Below are positions 16,593-24,465 of a stretch of 64,000 bases of DNA, one piece after another; within the stretch, counting starts at the first letter, position 1, and each line of letters starts with the position of its first letter. The DNA lies in the NCBI RefSeq assembly GCF_030012215.1, contig NZ_JASCXX010000009.1, positions 62,001 through 126,000 on the forward strand. The letters are read 5' to 3'. The notes beneath the pieces are model-generated. The model was not told the origin of the DNA. It searched no databases and saw nothing but the letters and a program-made list of their open reading frames with translations. A program made the translations under genes and the position numbers. The stretch comes from Anaerobaca lacustris (lineage in GTDB: Bacteria; Planctomycetota; Phycisphaerae; Sedimentisphaerales; Anaerobacaceae).

Positions 16593-16862
16593 ATGAAAAG
16601 CGTAGTGGCTGTCGAGAATAGGGGGCAAGGGATGAGTCGCTTCAACCTGCGTGCGCTGGCGCTGGCCTTGATCCTGTGCGTATGGGTGGTCTTGTCTTCT
16701 GGTTGCGCCTCCGGGTGGAACTATCCGGGCGAGACGGCGGCCGAGGGCAGTCGACGTCACAAACGGGTTGTCCGCAACAACTTCGAGCAGATGCGTGCCG
16801 ACATCGATATGGTGCTGCTGCTGGATCGGCCCAGCAACCTCACCGATAAACGGCTGCCATAG
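16593..16862 (+). CDS. small lipoprotein upstream of cdaA
   Basis: An 89-residue protein with a hydrophobic segment LRALALALILCVWVVL and lipobox LSSGC, so Cys-anchored to a membrane. The mature ~45 residues are charged (AAEGSRRHKRVVRNNFEQMR, then ADIDMVLLLDRPSNL). GAAGGGGAAACG precedes the ATG. It is the first gene after a consensus promoter and lies 51 bases before cdaA, so probably in the same operon. Similar short lipoproteins with 'NxxQMxxDIDxxLxLD' tails occur elsewhere in Planctomycetota. Function unknown. Confidence 0.7.
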   Translation: MKSVVAVENRGQGMSRFNLRALALALILCVWVVLSSGCASGWNYPGETAAEGSRRHKRVVRNNFEQMRADIDMVLLLDRPSNLTDKRLP

Positions 16863-16913
16863 TCGCAGCCACGGGTTAGGTGTGACCGGGCCCACGGAAG
16901 GGTTATGGATTAG

Positions 16914-17741
16914 GTGGATACACTGGTTGACTATTTCAGTCGGGTCGCACGCTACGAATGGTGGATCGTTATTGTTGAGCTCGTTCTGATCGGGCTCGTC
17001 GTGTATTGGGTGGTGGATTTTCTCGAAGGCACGCGTGGGGAGAGGCTGTTTCGCGGTGTCATCTTCATTCTGGTCGCGGGGGTGCTGGTCCTGAACCTCG
17101 TGGTCGAGCGGCTTCCTTTCGACCGGCTTCAATTCCTCTACAAAGGGTTCCTGATCGCGATCTTGATCGTGGCGGTGGCAGCGTTCCAGCCCGAGATTCG
17201 CCGCGTATTAATTCAAATAGGTCAACCTCGCATCTGGACGGGGTCTCTGCACCAGCTCTCGCGGACGGTTGAGGCGCTTATCACAGCCGTGACCGAGCTT
17301 TCGGCTGCTCGGATCGGGGCGATCATCGTGCTCGAACGGCAGGTGGCCCTGGGCGAGTTCATTGAGACGGGGGTCAGGCTGGATGCGCGTGTTACGGCCG
17401 ATCTGCTCAAGACCATTTTCTACCCCGGCGCGGCGTTGCACGATATGGCCGTCGTGATCCGCGCCGACAGGATCATTGCCGCCAGGGTCCAGCTTCCGCT
17501 GGCCGAGGCCGGCGCGATGGACGGGATCGAACTGGGTTCGCGGCACCGGGCGGCACTGGGGATCACCGCCGGCTCCGACGCGACGTGTCTGGTGGTCAGC
17601 GAGGAGACCGGGGCCATCTCCGTCGCCCGCAACGGCAGACTGGTCCGCAACGTGACCGAGGCCCAGATCCGCTCGTACCTGACCAGCACCATGACCGCGA
17701 CCGTGCCGCTGGTGGGACGATGGCTCAAGCGACACGGGTAG
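16914..17741 (+). CDS. cdaA: diadenylate cyclase CdaA
   Basis: CdaA joins two ATP into the second messenger c-di-AMP at the cytoplasmic membrane. This 275-residue protein has three N-terminal helices (about 17-37, 47-65, 75-92) and a DAC domain: IGAIIVLERQVALGEFIETG, then PGAALHDMAVVIRADRIIAA, GSRHRAALGIT and LVVSEETGAISVARNG. The RHR motif (210-212) is intact. The usual DGA motif reads DMA (177-179), a departure at an active-site position. The start is GTG 16914. The ybbR-domain gene follows, as in cdaA-cdaR operons of many bacteria. Confidence 0.92.
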   Translation: MDTLVDYFSRVARYEWWIVIVELVLIGLVVYWVVDFLEGTRGERLFRGVIFILVAGVLVLNLVVERLPFDRLQFLYKGFLIAILIVAVAAFQPEIRRVLIQIGQPRIWTGSLHQLSRTVEALITAVTELSAARIGAIIVLERQVALGEFIETGVRLDARVTADLLKTIFYPGAALHDMAVVIRADRIIAARVQLPLAEAGAMDGIELGSRHRAALGITAGSDATCLVVSEETGAISVARNGRLVRNVTEAQIRSYLTSTMTATVPLVGRWLKRHG

Positions 17742-17808
17742 ACGCCGCCGACAGGATCGGGAGCCGGCAGAACGCTGAAACGTGAAAGAGCGGGGTTTGA
17801 AGACATAC

Positions 17809-18837
17809 ATGGCGAACAAACCCAAACTCGGCAAGATATCGATCGTCGTCTTCCTGACGGTCCTGATCTGGGTGTGGTCTGATCTGGCCCAGGATGAGCG
17901 GATGTCGCTCTCGGGGTTCGTAACGATGACCGTAGCTCGGCCGAGCGATCCGACGGTCTGGGTCAGTTTCGAGGGGCCCGACTCGTCGCTCCAGCCTTCC
18001 GTGACCATCCGGGCCATCGACCTGAAAGGCCCCGCCTCCCGCGTGACCGAGGTGGACCGGCTGAGGAAGAAAGGCGAGCTGGCCCTCGATCTGTTCGTCT
18101 CGCCCGAGGAGGAAGGCTGGACGGACGTGGGTTCGCGAACCTTCAACGTGCTGAACTTCCTCAAGGAGAGCGCCGAGATCAAGCAGCTCGGCCTGACGGT
18201 GGAAAACTGCGAACCGAGGACGCTGACGGTCGAGGTCCATCGGCTCGTCGAGAGACCGCTTCCCGTGGAATGCATCGACGAGAACGGTGCGCCTTTGCGT
18301 GCGGAGATCGAGCCCCCGACGGTCGATGCCTTCGTTCCCGACGGCGTCGTCGCCGCCCGCGTTCGCCTCTCGGCGCGCGAGCGAATCCAGGCGGCGGCCT
18401 CGGCAATTCAAAAGACCCCCTACGTCGAGCTCGTCCCCGGACAACAGCGCGACGTGTCCGCCCGCGTCAGTGTGTCCCTGCCGCCCGAGGAAGTGGCCCT
18501 CGCCGAACACCCCGTGCAGGCGGTGCTGGGGTTCTGCTTCAGTCCGAACCTGCAAGGGATGTACCGCGTCCGGCTCGAGAACGAAGCGGAGCTGGCGACC
18601 GTCCTGGTCCGGGCGACCACCGAGGCCTGGCAGGCCTACGAGCGCCAGTCGTTCCATATCTTCCTGCACGTGCTGGACGCCGATCGGCAGGCCTCGGGCG
18701 TCATTACAAGACCGGTGGCGTTCAACTTCCCCCACGAATACGTTCGCAACGGCCAGATCGAAGGCACATCGCCGCCCCCGGCGCGGTTCGTGCTCGAACT
18801 CGTCCCCCAGGAGACCGTCGAGCCCTCGGGGCTATGA
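17809..18837 (+). CDS. YbbR-domain protein (CdaR-like regulator)
   Basis: A 342-residue protein with one N-terminal transmembrane anchor (ISIVVFLTVLIWVWSDLA) and an extracytoplasmic region of repeated beta-rich YbbR-like units (for example NCEPRTLTVEVHRLVERPLP and the PPTVDAFVPDGVV region). In Firmicutes, CdaR binds CdaA and tunes its activity; the position directly downstream of cdaA supports the same role here. Start ATG 17809 was preferred; GTG 17782 is possible. The stop TGA abuts the TAG stop of convergent cstA (CTATGA, 18832-18837), with no room for a terminator. Confidence 0.8.
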   Translation: MANKPKLGKISIVVFLTVLIWVWSDLAQDERMSLSGFVTMTVARPSDPTVWVSFEGPDSSLQPSVTIRAIDLKGPASRVTEVDRLRKKGELALDLFVSPEEEGWTDVGSRTFNVLNFLKESAEIKQLGLTVENCEPRTLTVEVHRLVERPLPVECIDENGAPLRAEIEPPTVDAFVPDGVVAARVRLSARERIQAAASAIQKTPYVELVPGQQRDVSARVSVSLPPEEVALAEHPVQAVLGFCFSPNLQGMYRVRLENEAELATVLVRATTEAWQAYERQSFHIFLHVLDADRQASGVITRPVAFNFPHEYVRNGQIEGTSPPPARFVLELVPQETVEPSGL

Positions 18838-20565
18838 CGCGCCTGCGGTTTCGCCTTCCGCCCTGGCACTGCCGAAGGCGATCGCCGCTTCGATGGTCAT
18901 CCACAGGGCCAGCGCGAAGATGCCTGCCCCGATGACCGCAAGAAGCCAGTTCTCGTCGCGGATGTAGGTCCGCTCGTTCAGAATCATCGCCCAGTTGGTC
19001 ACGACCAGCATGATGACGCAGGGAATGGCGGCAACGAGGAACTTCCGTCCGCCTTTTCGCTTGAGGTACAGCGTGACCACGAGCAGGGCCAGCGACGCCA
19101 GGAGCTGATTGGCGCTGCCGAACAGCGGCCACAGGGCCAGGGCGCCCTTGCCGTCGGCCCCGGTGGCGAAGGCCAAGGCCGCCGCCGTGACCACGGCCAC
19201 CGTCGTGGCGACCCATCGGTTGGACGCAAACGGGATTCGCAGGTCGCCGGCCAGCTCGCCGATGACGTACCGCTGAATCCGCGTGGCGGTGTCGAGCGTC
19301 GTGCCGGCGAACGACGCGATGAAGACGCCCATCAGAGCGATGCCCACCGTCTCCGGCACGCCGAGGCGGCCCATCATATTGGCCGCACCGACCACGACCG
19401 CTGTGAGGTTGGCGGCCATCCCCGAAGCCGTGGACCACGACGAATAGTGCCGGTGCCACGCGTCGAAGCCGGTCAGGAGTTGGCCGTCGGAGGTCGTATA
19501 CACCATCGCAATACCCGCCCCGACGCAGATCAGGATCAGCACGGCCAAGGCCCCCTCGAGCAACATCGAGCCGTAGCCCACGAACTGGGCGTCCGGCTCG
19601 GTGGCGACTTGCTTGGGACTGGTCCCCGATGCCACCAGCGAATGGAACCCGCTGACGGCGCCGCAGGCGATCGTGATGAACAGGAACGGCCAGATCGGTG
19701 GGGCACCCGCCGGCGACAGATCGACCGCGGGAGCGACCATCGGCAGGCCACCCGACAGGCTCGTCCAGGCCACGCCCAGCGCCAGCAAACTCATCATGAT
19801 GAACAACTGCCAGGCGTTGATATAGTCTCGTGGCTGGAGCAGCACCGTCACCGGCAGCGTCGAGGCGATCCAGGCGTAGATCAGCAGAAGGATCGTCCAG
19901 CTGCCCGTCGCCGGCATGCCGGCGATCTCGCGCATCTCGAACGGCAGCCTGCTGCCCAGCCAGACGGTGGCGTACATCGCCGCCACCGCCACCGCCGTCG
20001 CGACCGGCACGCTCGCGCCTTTCTTGTAGACCGCCCACCCCAATATCACGGCGATCGGGATCTGCAGCCACACGGCGGCAACCGAACTGGGGAACCGCGC
20101 GAAGACCACCGCGATCACCACGCCGAAGACCGCGATCACCAGCAGCAGGGTCAGGAAGACGATGGCGAAGAAGATGAAGCGGACGCGGGCGTTGATGTAC
20201 TTGGCTGCTGTCTCGGAGATGCTCTTACCCTCGTTGCGCATCGAGACGACCAGGGCCCCGAGGTCGTGGACGGCCCCCATGAAGATGCAGCCGACGGTGA
20301 CCCAGAGCAGCGCGGGCAGCCAGCCCCAGATGACGCCGATGGCCGGCCCGACGATGGGACCGGTCCCGGCGATCGAGGTGAAGTGATGCCCGAAGATGAT
20401 GCCCCGCCGCGTGGGTACGTAGTCGATCCCGTCCTGCAATTCCCGGCTCGGCACCGCCGCCTCCGGCCGGAGCTTGAATATCCTCCGCGCCAGAAACCGC
20501 CCGTACGTGCAGTAAGCAACCACGTACCCGACCCCACAAATCAACATCAACCAAAGCGCATCCAT
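18832..20565 (-). CDS. cstA: CstA-type carbon-starvation / peptide-pyruvate transporter
   Basis: A 577-residue polytopic protein. It has the CstA opening (AYCTYGRFLARRIFKL, DGIDYVPTRRGIIFGHHFTS, then IAGTGPIVGPAIGVIWGWLP) and the later SGFHSLVASGTSPKQ, FAGTTLDTATRIQRY and WPLFGSANQLLA blocks. CstA proteins import pyruvate or peptides during carbon limitation. The length is shorter than the ~700-residue E. coli protein and matches the short branch common in anaerobes. AAAGGAAAGG precedes ATG 20565. The gene is monocistronic and convergent with ybbR. Confidence 0.92.
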   Translation of the reverse strand: MDALWLMLICGVGYVVAYCTYGRFLARRIFKLRPEAAVPSRELQDGIDYVPTRRGIIFGHHFTSIAGTGPIVGPAIGVIWGWLPALLWVTVGCIFMGAVHDLGALVVSMRNEGKSISETAAKYINARVRFIFFAIVFLTLLLVIAVFGVVIAVVFARFPSSVAAVWLQIPIAVILGWAVYKKGASVPVATAVAVAAMYATVWLGSRLPFEMREIAGMPATGSWTILLLIYAWIASTLPVTVLLQPRDYINAWQLFIMMSLLALGVAWTSLSGGLPMVAPAVDLSPAGAPPIWPFLFITIACGAVSGFHSLVASGTSPKQVATEPDAQFVGYGSMLLEGALAVLILICVGAGIAMVYTTSDGQLLTGFDAWHRHYSSWSTASGMAANLTAVVVGAANMMGRLGVPETVGIALMGVFIASFAGTTLDTATRIQRYVIGELAGDLRIPFASNRWVATTVAVVTAAALAFATGADGKGALALWPLFGSANQLLASLALLVVTLYLKRKGGRKFLVAAIPCVIMLVVTNWAMILNERTYIRDENWLLAVIGAGIFALALWMTIEAAIAFGSARAEGETAGAS

Positions 20566-20640
20566 TTGCCTTTCCTTTCGGATTCGATACCAACAGGCGT
20601 ATCGGTCGATTATAGCGCCCAGATTACGACAGGACAACAA

Positions 20641-20712
20641 AATGCGGGGTTTGTAGTGTGCCCAGGAGGGCATACACACGCCCGACAATAGCCCACCACG
20701 GCGGGCCACTAC
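20641..20712. repeat. GTTCGTAGTG/CACTACGAAC-type repeat pair
   Basis: GTTTGTAGTGTGCCC AGGA GGGCATACAC (about 20648-20680) is followed by AATAGCCC-ACCACGG-CGGGCCACTACGAAC (to 20712). These are two imperfect palindromes of the family also present at 37326, 38279 and 55459. Confidence 0.6.
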
Positions 20713-20749
20713 GAACAGGGGCGGCCCACCGTCGGGGGCCCTTTTTCCG

Positions 20750-20784
20750 CTTGGGCTTGCGCCCCTCCGCGACTATAATACCAC
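20750..20784 (+). promoter_or_regulatory. promoter of the DUF1016 gene
   Basis: TTGGGC, a 17-base spacer and TATAAT, followed by ACC..AGTAAGATGGTGC. The sequence resembles the repeated promoter segments at about 22023-22052 and 23748-23777 (TTGGCT-17-TATCAT). Confidence 0.5.
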
Positions 20785-20879
20785 CAGTAAGATGGTGCGG
20801 GCGAACCTGTGATGAACGGATGGAAACCCCCGCGCGCCGCGCATCTGCCGGTGTGATTCGAGGTTGGAGGACTTGCCGC

Positions 20880-21950
20880 ATGACGCAACGGATGAGGAAG
20901 CAGCCGGTGTCCGCGAAGCGCGCCGTGGAAGGGCCGAAGACCACCGCGTCGGAATACGGACGACTCCTGGCGGAAATCAGGGAGCGGGTTCGCTCGGCAC
21001 AATATGAGGCCCTGCGAGTCGTCAATAAGGAACTGGTGGCCCTCTACTGGGACATCGGACGGATGATCGTCGAACGGCAGAAGGATGCCGTGCATGGTGC
21101 CGCGATTGCAGAACGACTGGCGGAGGATTTACGCGGTGAGTTTCCCGGCATGGGCGGGTTCTCCCGTCGCAACATCTTCTACATGCGCGAATTCTACACG
21201 GTCTATCGTGGCAATCGAAAAGTGCAACCACTGGTTGCACAAATTGCCTGGACGCACAATCTGGTCATCATCCAGCGGTGCAAGGACCCTCTCGAACGCG
21301 AGTTCTATATTCGGATGACCCGCAAGTTCGGCTGGTCCAAGAATGCCTTGATCCATCACATCGAGAACCAGTCGTACGAGAAGACCCTGCTCGGTCAGAC
21401 CAATTTCGATCAAGCGGTCACGCCGGAACGGCGCGCGCAGGCCAAACTGGCGGTGAAAGACGACTACACGTTCGACTTCCTTGAGCTGGGCGAACCGCAC
21501 GCCGAACGTGAACTGGAGCGGGCCATGGTCTCGCGCATCGAGGGATTCCTGCAAGTCATGGGCGGCCTGTTCGCATTCGTCGGTCGTCAATATCGCCTTG
21601 AGGTGGACGGACGGGAATACTCCGTCGATTTGCTGCTCTTTCACCGACGGCTGCGATGCCTCGTGGCGGTCGAGCTGAAGGTGGGCGAGTTCGAGCCGGA
21701 ACACGTGGGCAAGATGCAGTTCTACCTCGCGGCACTCGACGACCGGGCGCGCGAGGAGGATGAGAATCCGTCCATCGGAATCATCCTGTGCAAAGAGAAA
21801 CGGCGGACCATTGTGGAATACGCCCTGCGCGATGCGCGACGACCCATCGGCGTCGCCACGTACCGGATCATCAGGCGTCTGCCCAGGGAGTTGAAGGGTC
21901 AACTCCCCTCGCCCGAGCAGATCGGCAACCTGCTGGAGGATCTCGCGTGA
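20880..21950 (+). CDS. DUF1016 / YhcG-type PD-(D/E)XK nuclease-domain protein
   Basis: A 356-residue protein with the N-terminal DUF1016 helical domain (ALRVVNKELVALYWDIGRMI, GFSRRNIFYMREFY, IAWTHNLVIIQRCKDPLERE, then FYIRM) and a C-terminal PD-(D/E)XK fold. The catalytic pattern is visible as YSVDLLLFHRRLRCLVAVEL followed by K (D...E-x-K) and IGIILCKEK. Homologues sit with restriction-modification or other mobile modules and are thought to act in recombination or defence. Here it stands alone with its own promoter. ATG 20880 was chosen by homology-like length; the ribosome binding site is weak. Confidence 0.85.
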   Translation: MTQRMRKQPVSAKRAVEGPKTTASEYGRLLAEIRERVRSAQYEALRVVNKELVALYWDIGRMIVERQKDAVHGAAIAERLAEDLRGEFPGMGGFSRRNIFYMREFYTVYRGNRKVQPLVAQIAWTHNLVIIQRCKDPLEREFYIRMTRKFGWSKNALIHHIENQSYEKTLLGQTNFDQAVTPERRAQAKLAVKDDYTFDFLELGEPHAERELERAMVSRIEGFLQVMGGLFAFVGRQYRLEVDGREYSVDLLLFHRRLRCLVAVELKVGEFEPEHVGKMQFYLAALDDRAREEDENPSIGIILCKEKRRTIVEYALRDARRPIGVATYRIIRRLPRELKGQLPSPEQIGNLLEDLA

Positions 21951-22004
21951 GGACCGTCGGGCCCGGTGGGGTCCGAGGAATGTGCAGAAGCGTGGCTGTG
22001 TGGC

Positions 22005-22110
22005 TCCCACCCACTTTTCCCTTGGCTCAACCTCCGGCCCCCACTATCATACTGCCGGGAAGATGACGCGAAATGTGGCATACAGGGCCGAGGCAGAAAC
22101 CGGGGGTGCG
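22005..22110. repeat. repeated promoter segment, copy 1
   Basis: The segment CCCTTGGCTCAACCTCCGGC through CCACTATCATACTGCCGGGA and AGATGACGCGAAATGTGGC shares about three quarters of its bases with 23730-23846. Each copy holds TTGGCT-17-TATCAT, a sigma-70-like promoter, upstream of a gene on the plus strand. Confidence 0.55.
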
Positions 22111-22166
22111 TCCCAGTGGACACAACACCTATCCTGATGTCCAATATGCCGGGGCGAAATGCGAGA

Positions 22167-22721
22167 ATGAAAACGCAGTACTACACAGCTACAAGTCTTG
22201 ATGGGTTCATCGCCACCGAGGAAGACTCATTAGAGTGGCTGTTTCCGCTTGGCGACCTGAGGGATTCCGGCTATCCGGAATTCATTGGTGAAGTAGGTGC
22301 GCTGGGGATGGGTTCAGCGACCTACGAATGGATGCTGCGCCACGCCAAGACGGTGGCGGCGGAAACAGGATCGTCGTGGCCGTACGCTCAGCCGGCATGG
22401 GTATTCACCCGTCGGGCGCTTCCTCCGATCGAGGGTGCGGACATACGATTTGTCAAGGGTGACGTGCGGGACGTTCATGCCCAAATGCGAGCGGCTGCAG
22501 GCGCCAAGAACATCTGGATCGTTGGAGGTGGAGATTTGGCGGGCCAGTTCTACGATGCGAACCTGTTGGATGAGATCATCGTGCAGATTGGATCGGCTAC
22601 ATTGGGCAAGGGTAAGCCGTTGTTTCCTCGGCGGGTGTACCATCCGAAGCTGCGACTGGTATCTGTCCGTCAGATCGGCAGTGGCATGGCCGAGTTGCGA
22701 TATGAAGTGTGCAAGGGGTGA
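22167..22721 (+). CDS. dihydrofolate reductase-superfamily (RibD C-terminal type) protein
   Basis: A 184-residue protein of the DHFR/RibD C-terminal fold. It opens YYTATSLDGFIATEEDSLEW, then has ALGMGSATYEWML, AWVFTRRALP and AKNIWIVGGGDLAGQFYDAN, then LLDEIIVQI and LGKGKPLF. The order matches YyaP/YwjB-like reductases, whose substrate is unknown. ATG 22167 lies about 6 bases after GCGAAATGCGAG. It follows the repeated promoter segment at 22005-22110. Single gene. Confidence 0.85.
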   Translation: MKTQYYTATSLDGFIATEEDSLEWLFPLGDLRDSGYPEFIGEVGALGMGSATYEWMLRHAKTVAAETGSSWPYAQPAWVFTRRALPPIEGADIRFVKGDVRDVHAQMRAAAGAKNIWIVGGGDLAGQFYDANLLDEIIVQIGSATLGKGKPLFPRRVYHPKLRLVSVRQIGSGMAELRYEVCKG

Positions 22722-22840
22722 AGTCCGCCCCGCCTCGGGGAGGAATTGACGGGTCCGTGTGTCCAGGACGCTTCTGTGCGGCATTGCCACCCCGCACATC
22801 GCGCCACATGAGTCCTTCACCCGCCGACGATCACTTGCGA

Positions 22841-22868
22841 TTGCACGGGAGGGCGAAGCGGATATAAT
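22841..22868 (+). promoter_or_regulatory. promoter of the MNT/HEPN pair
   Basis: TTGCAC (22841-22846), a 16-base spacer and TATAAT (22863-22868). The in-frame ATG overlapping the -10 box (22867) therefore cannot be the start. Confidence 0.65.
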
Positions 22869-22905
22869 GAGGGTTGTGGACGGACGACAAAGCAAGGAGA
22901 TGGCT

Positions 22906-23241
22906 GTGGTGCGTGTATCGGAGCAACTGATTGAAGAAATGGTTCGGACGATCGTGGACGAGGTCGATCCGCAACGCATCTATCTCTTCGGATCGTCCGT
23001 GCGCGGGGGCCAGACCGCCGACTCCGACGTCGATTTCCTGATTGTCGAAGATGAAGGGTTCGGGCCTGGCCGCAATCGCTGGTCCGAACTGAAGCGCATC
23101 CGCAAGGCCCTGCGCCCGTTTCGCGTCCCGAAGGACATCCTCGTCTACAGCCAGCAGGAATTTGAGACGTGGGAGCGGTCGGTGAACCACATCGTCGCCC
23201 AGGCCGCCAGGGAGGGAAAGCTGCTCTATGAGAGATCCTAA
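22906..23241 (+). CDS. MNT-type nucleotidyltransferase, paired with HEPN
   Basis: A 111-residue protein with RIYLFGSSVRGGQTADSDVD followed by FLIVED, the minimal nucleotidyltransferase motif GSxxxG...SDhDhhh. AAGGAG at 22894-22899 touches the first ATG (22900), so GTG 22906 with a 6-base spacing is the likelier start. It overlaps the HEPN gene by 14 bases. In such pairs the nucleotidyltransferase silences the HEPN RNase, sometimes by AMPylation of a Tyr. This pair is of the longer KDILVYSQQEFE type, distinct from the MntA at 37464. Confidence 0.85.
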   Translation: MVRVSEQLIEEMVRTIVDEVDPQRIYLFGSSVRGGQTADSDVDFLIVEDEGFGPGRNRWSELKRIRKALRPFRVPKDILVYSQQEFETWERSVNHIVAQAAREGKLLYERS

Positions 23242-23614
23242 GCAGGCCGAAGCCCTTCTTGCCATAGCGGAGAGAGACCATCGTGCCCTGTGCGGCATGG
23301 AGGACCCGGCGGTCTTCTCGGATGAGATTTTTGGCTTTCACGTCCAGCAGGCCGTGGAAAAGACCTTGAAGGCTTGGCTGTGCTGTCTGGGAGTGCCCTT
23401 TCCCAGGACCCACGATCTCGATGAACTGGGCGCCCTGCTTGAAGAAGCGGGCCAGACTACTCCCGAGGCTGTTGCCGGACTGCTGGAGTTCACCGATTTC
23501 GCCGTGGTCTTCCGATACGAGGCGTTTGGGGACATGGAGGCCGACATCGACAGACGCGACGCGGTTGACAAGATCGCACGTCTCTTGCAGCACGTCCGGA
23601 AGGTCATCGCGTAG
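23228..23614 (+). CDS. HEPN-domain protein, partner of the MNT
   Basis: A 128-residue all-helical HEPN protein: EALLAIAERDHRAL, then IFGFHVQQAVEKTLKAWLCC and LGVPFPRTHDLDELGALLEE. The C-terminal segment VVFRYEAFGDMEADIDRRDA contains a conserved RYE. The classic R-x4-6-H catalytic motif is not visible, so RNase activity is doubtful. It may be a non-catalytic HEPN that helps the nucleotidyltransferase. It starts inside the MNT gene. The stop TAG is followed by a GTAGGGCGAGCG-CCCC-GCTCGCC palindrome (23630-23652). Confidence 0.82.
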   Translation: MRDPKQAEALLAIAERDHRALCGMEDPAVFSDEIFGFHVQQAVEKTLKAWLCCLGVPFPRTHDLDELGALLEEAGQTTPEAVAGLLEFTDFAVVFRYEAFGDMEADIDRRDAVDKIARLLQHVRKVIA

Positions 23615-23729
23615 GAGACAGCCCACCGTAGGGCGAGCGTCCCCGCTCGCCAGAGAAGTCGTGCGGGGCCGCACGACCTACGCCACGCCGTAGCAATAAG
23701 GCGCGCTCAAGCCTCTGCCATCTGCCATC

Positions 23730-23846
23730 CCCCACGGCACTTCTCCCTTGGCTCAGCGCCCGCCTCCCACTATCATACCGTTGGGAAGATGGTGCAGAAT
23801 ATGGCATATAGGATCGAGGCAGAGACCGGTGTGCGCACCCAGTAGG
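23730..23846. repeat. repeated promoter segment, copy 2
   Basis: Related to 22005-22110; it contains TTGGCT-17-TATCAT followed by CCGTTGGGAAGATGGTGC. It lies upstream of the gene at 23894. Confidence 0.55.
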
Positions 23847-23893
23847 CCACCGTACGCGCCGAGTACTACAGTTAAGATAGGAGCGATGACCGA

Positions 23894-24301
23894 ATGCGAA
23901 AGGTGAGCAAAGTGGTTCTGATAGCATCTGTGGCGACCTGTGCTGCCATTATTGTGGCAGCATTTCGTCTGCCGATGCCTGCGTCATGGCTGTTTCACTT
24001 CCTGAACTGGCGCATCGAGAGCAAGCAGGTGCGTATCTTCTGCAGGACCGATCACGAGGCCTTGTTGAAAGCCTGCCGCGAGCTTTCGGCGCAAATGCCA
24101 AAGGGCGGGCGCGAGGCCCGCGTTTATCCCATGGGAGTCTTCTCTGGACGATCTCTGCCGAGGCCGATCCGCGCCCTTCGGCCGCGCGAGGTGATCGTCA
24201 ACGAAGACGGGACGGTGGACATTTCCATGTTCAGCGGGTGGACCAACAGCACACCTGTAGGGGCTAAGCGTGCTTCGCCCTTACCAACGCCTTGTTTGTA
24301 G
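23894..24301 (+). CDS. membrane-anchored protein truncated by a repeat
   Basis: A 135-codon frame with an N-terminal anchor (VVLIASVATCAAIIVAAFRL) and a short extracytoplasmic part with VIVNEDGTVDISMFSGW. The last ~18 residues (after MFSGWTNS) are encoded by a dispersed palindrome (GTAGGGGCTAAGCGTGCTTC, 24257-24283). The original end of the protein therefore seems lost. No family recognised. It has its own promoter in the repeated segment at 23730-23846. Possibly a decaying gene. Confidence 0.45.
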   Translation: MRKVSKVVLIASVATCAAIIVAAFRLPMPASWLFHFLNWRIESKQVRIFCRTDHEALLKACRELSAQMPKGGREARVYPMGVFSGRSLPRPIRALRPREVIVNEDGTVDISMFSGWTNSTPVGAKRASPLPTPCL

Positions 24302-24465
24302 GGCGAATTGAAGGGGGGCCGGTACTTTTTCGGGGACTGTTTGAATTGGTCCTGGGTATTTTGTTCGATCATTCCATTGCGCCGGGCGTCCGTAGGATAG
24401 AAGAGGCGATGGCCGGAGGTGGCCGTGCCGAGAAGACCCACCGACGCATCGAAAGGAGACGCCAC

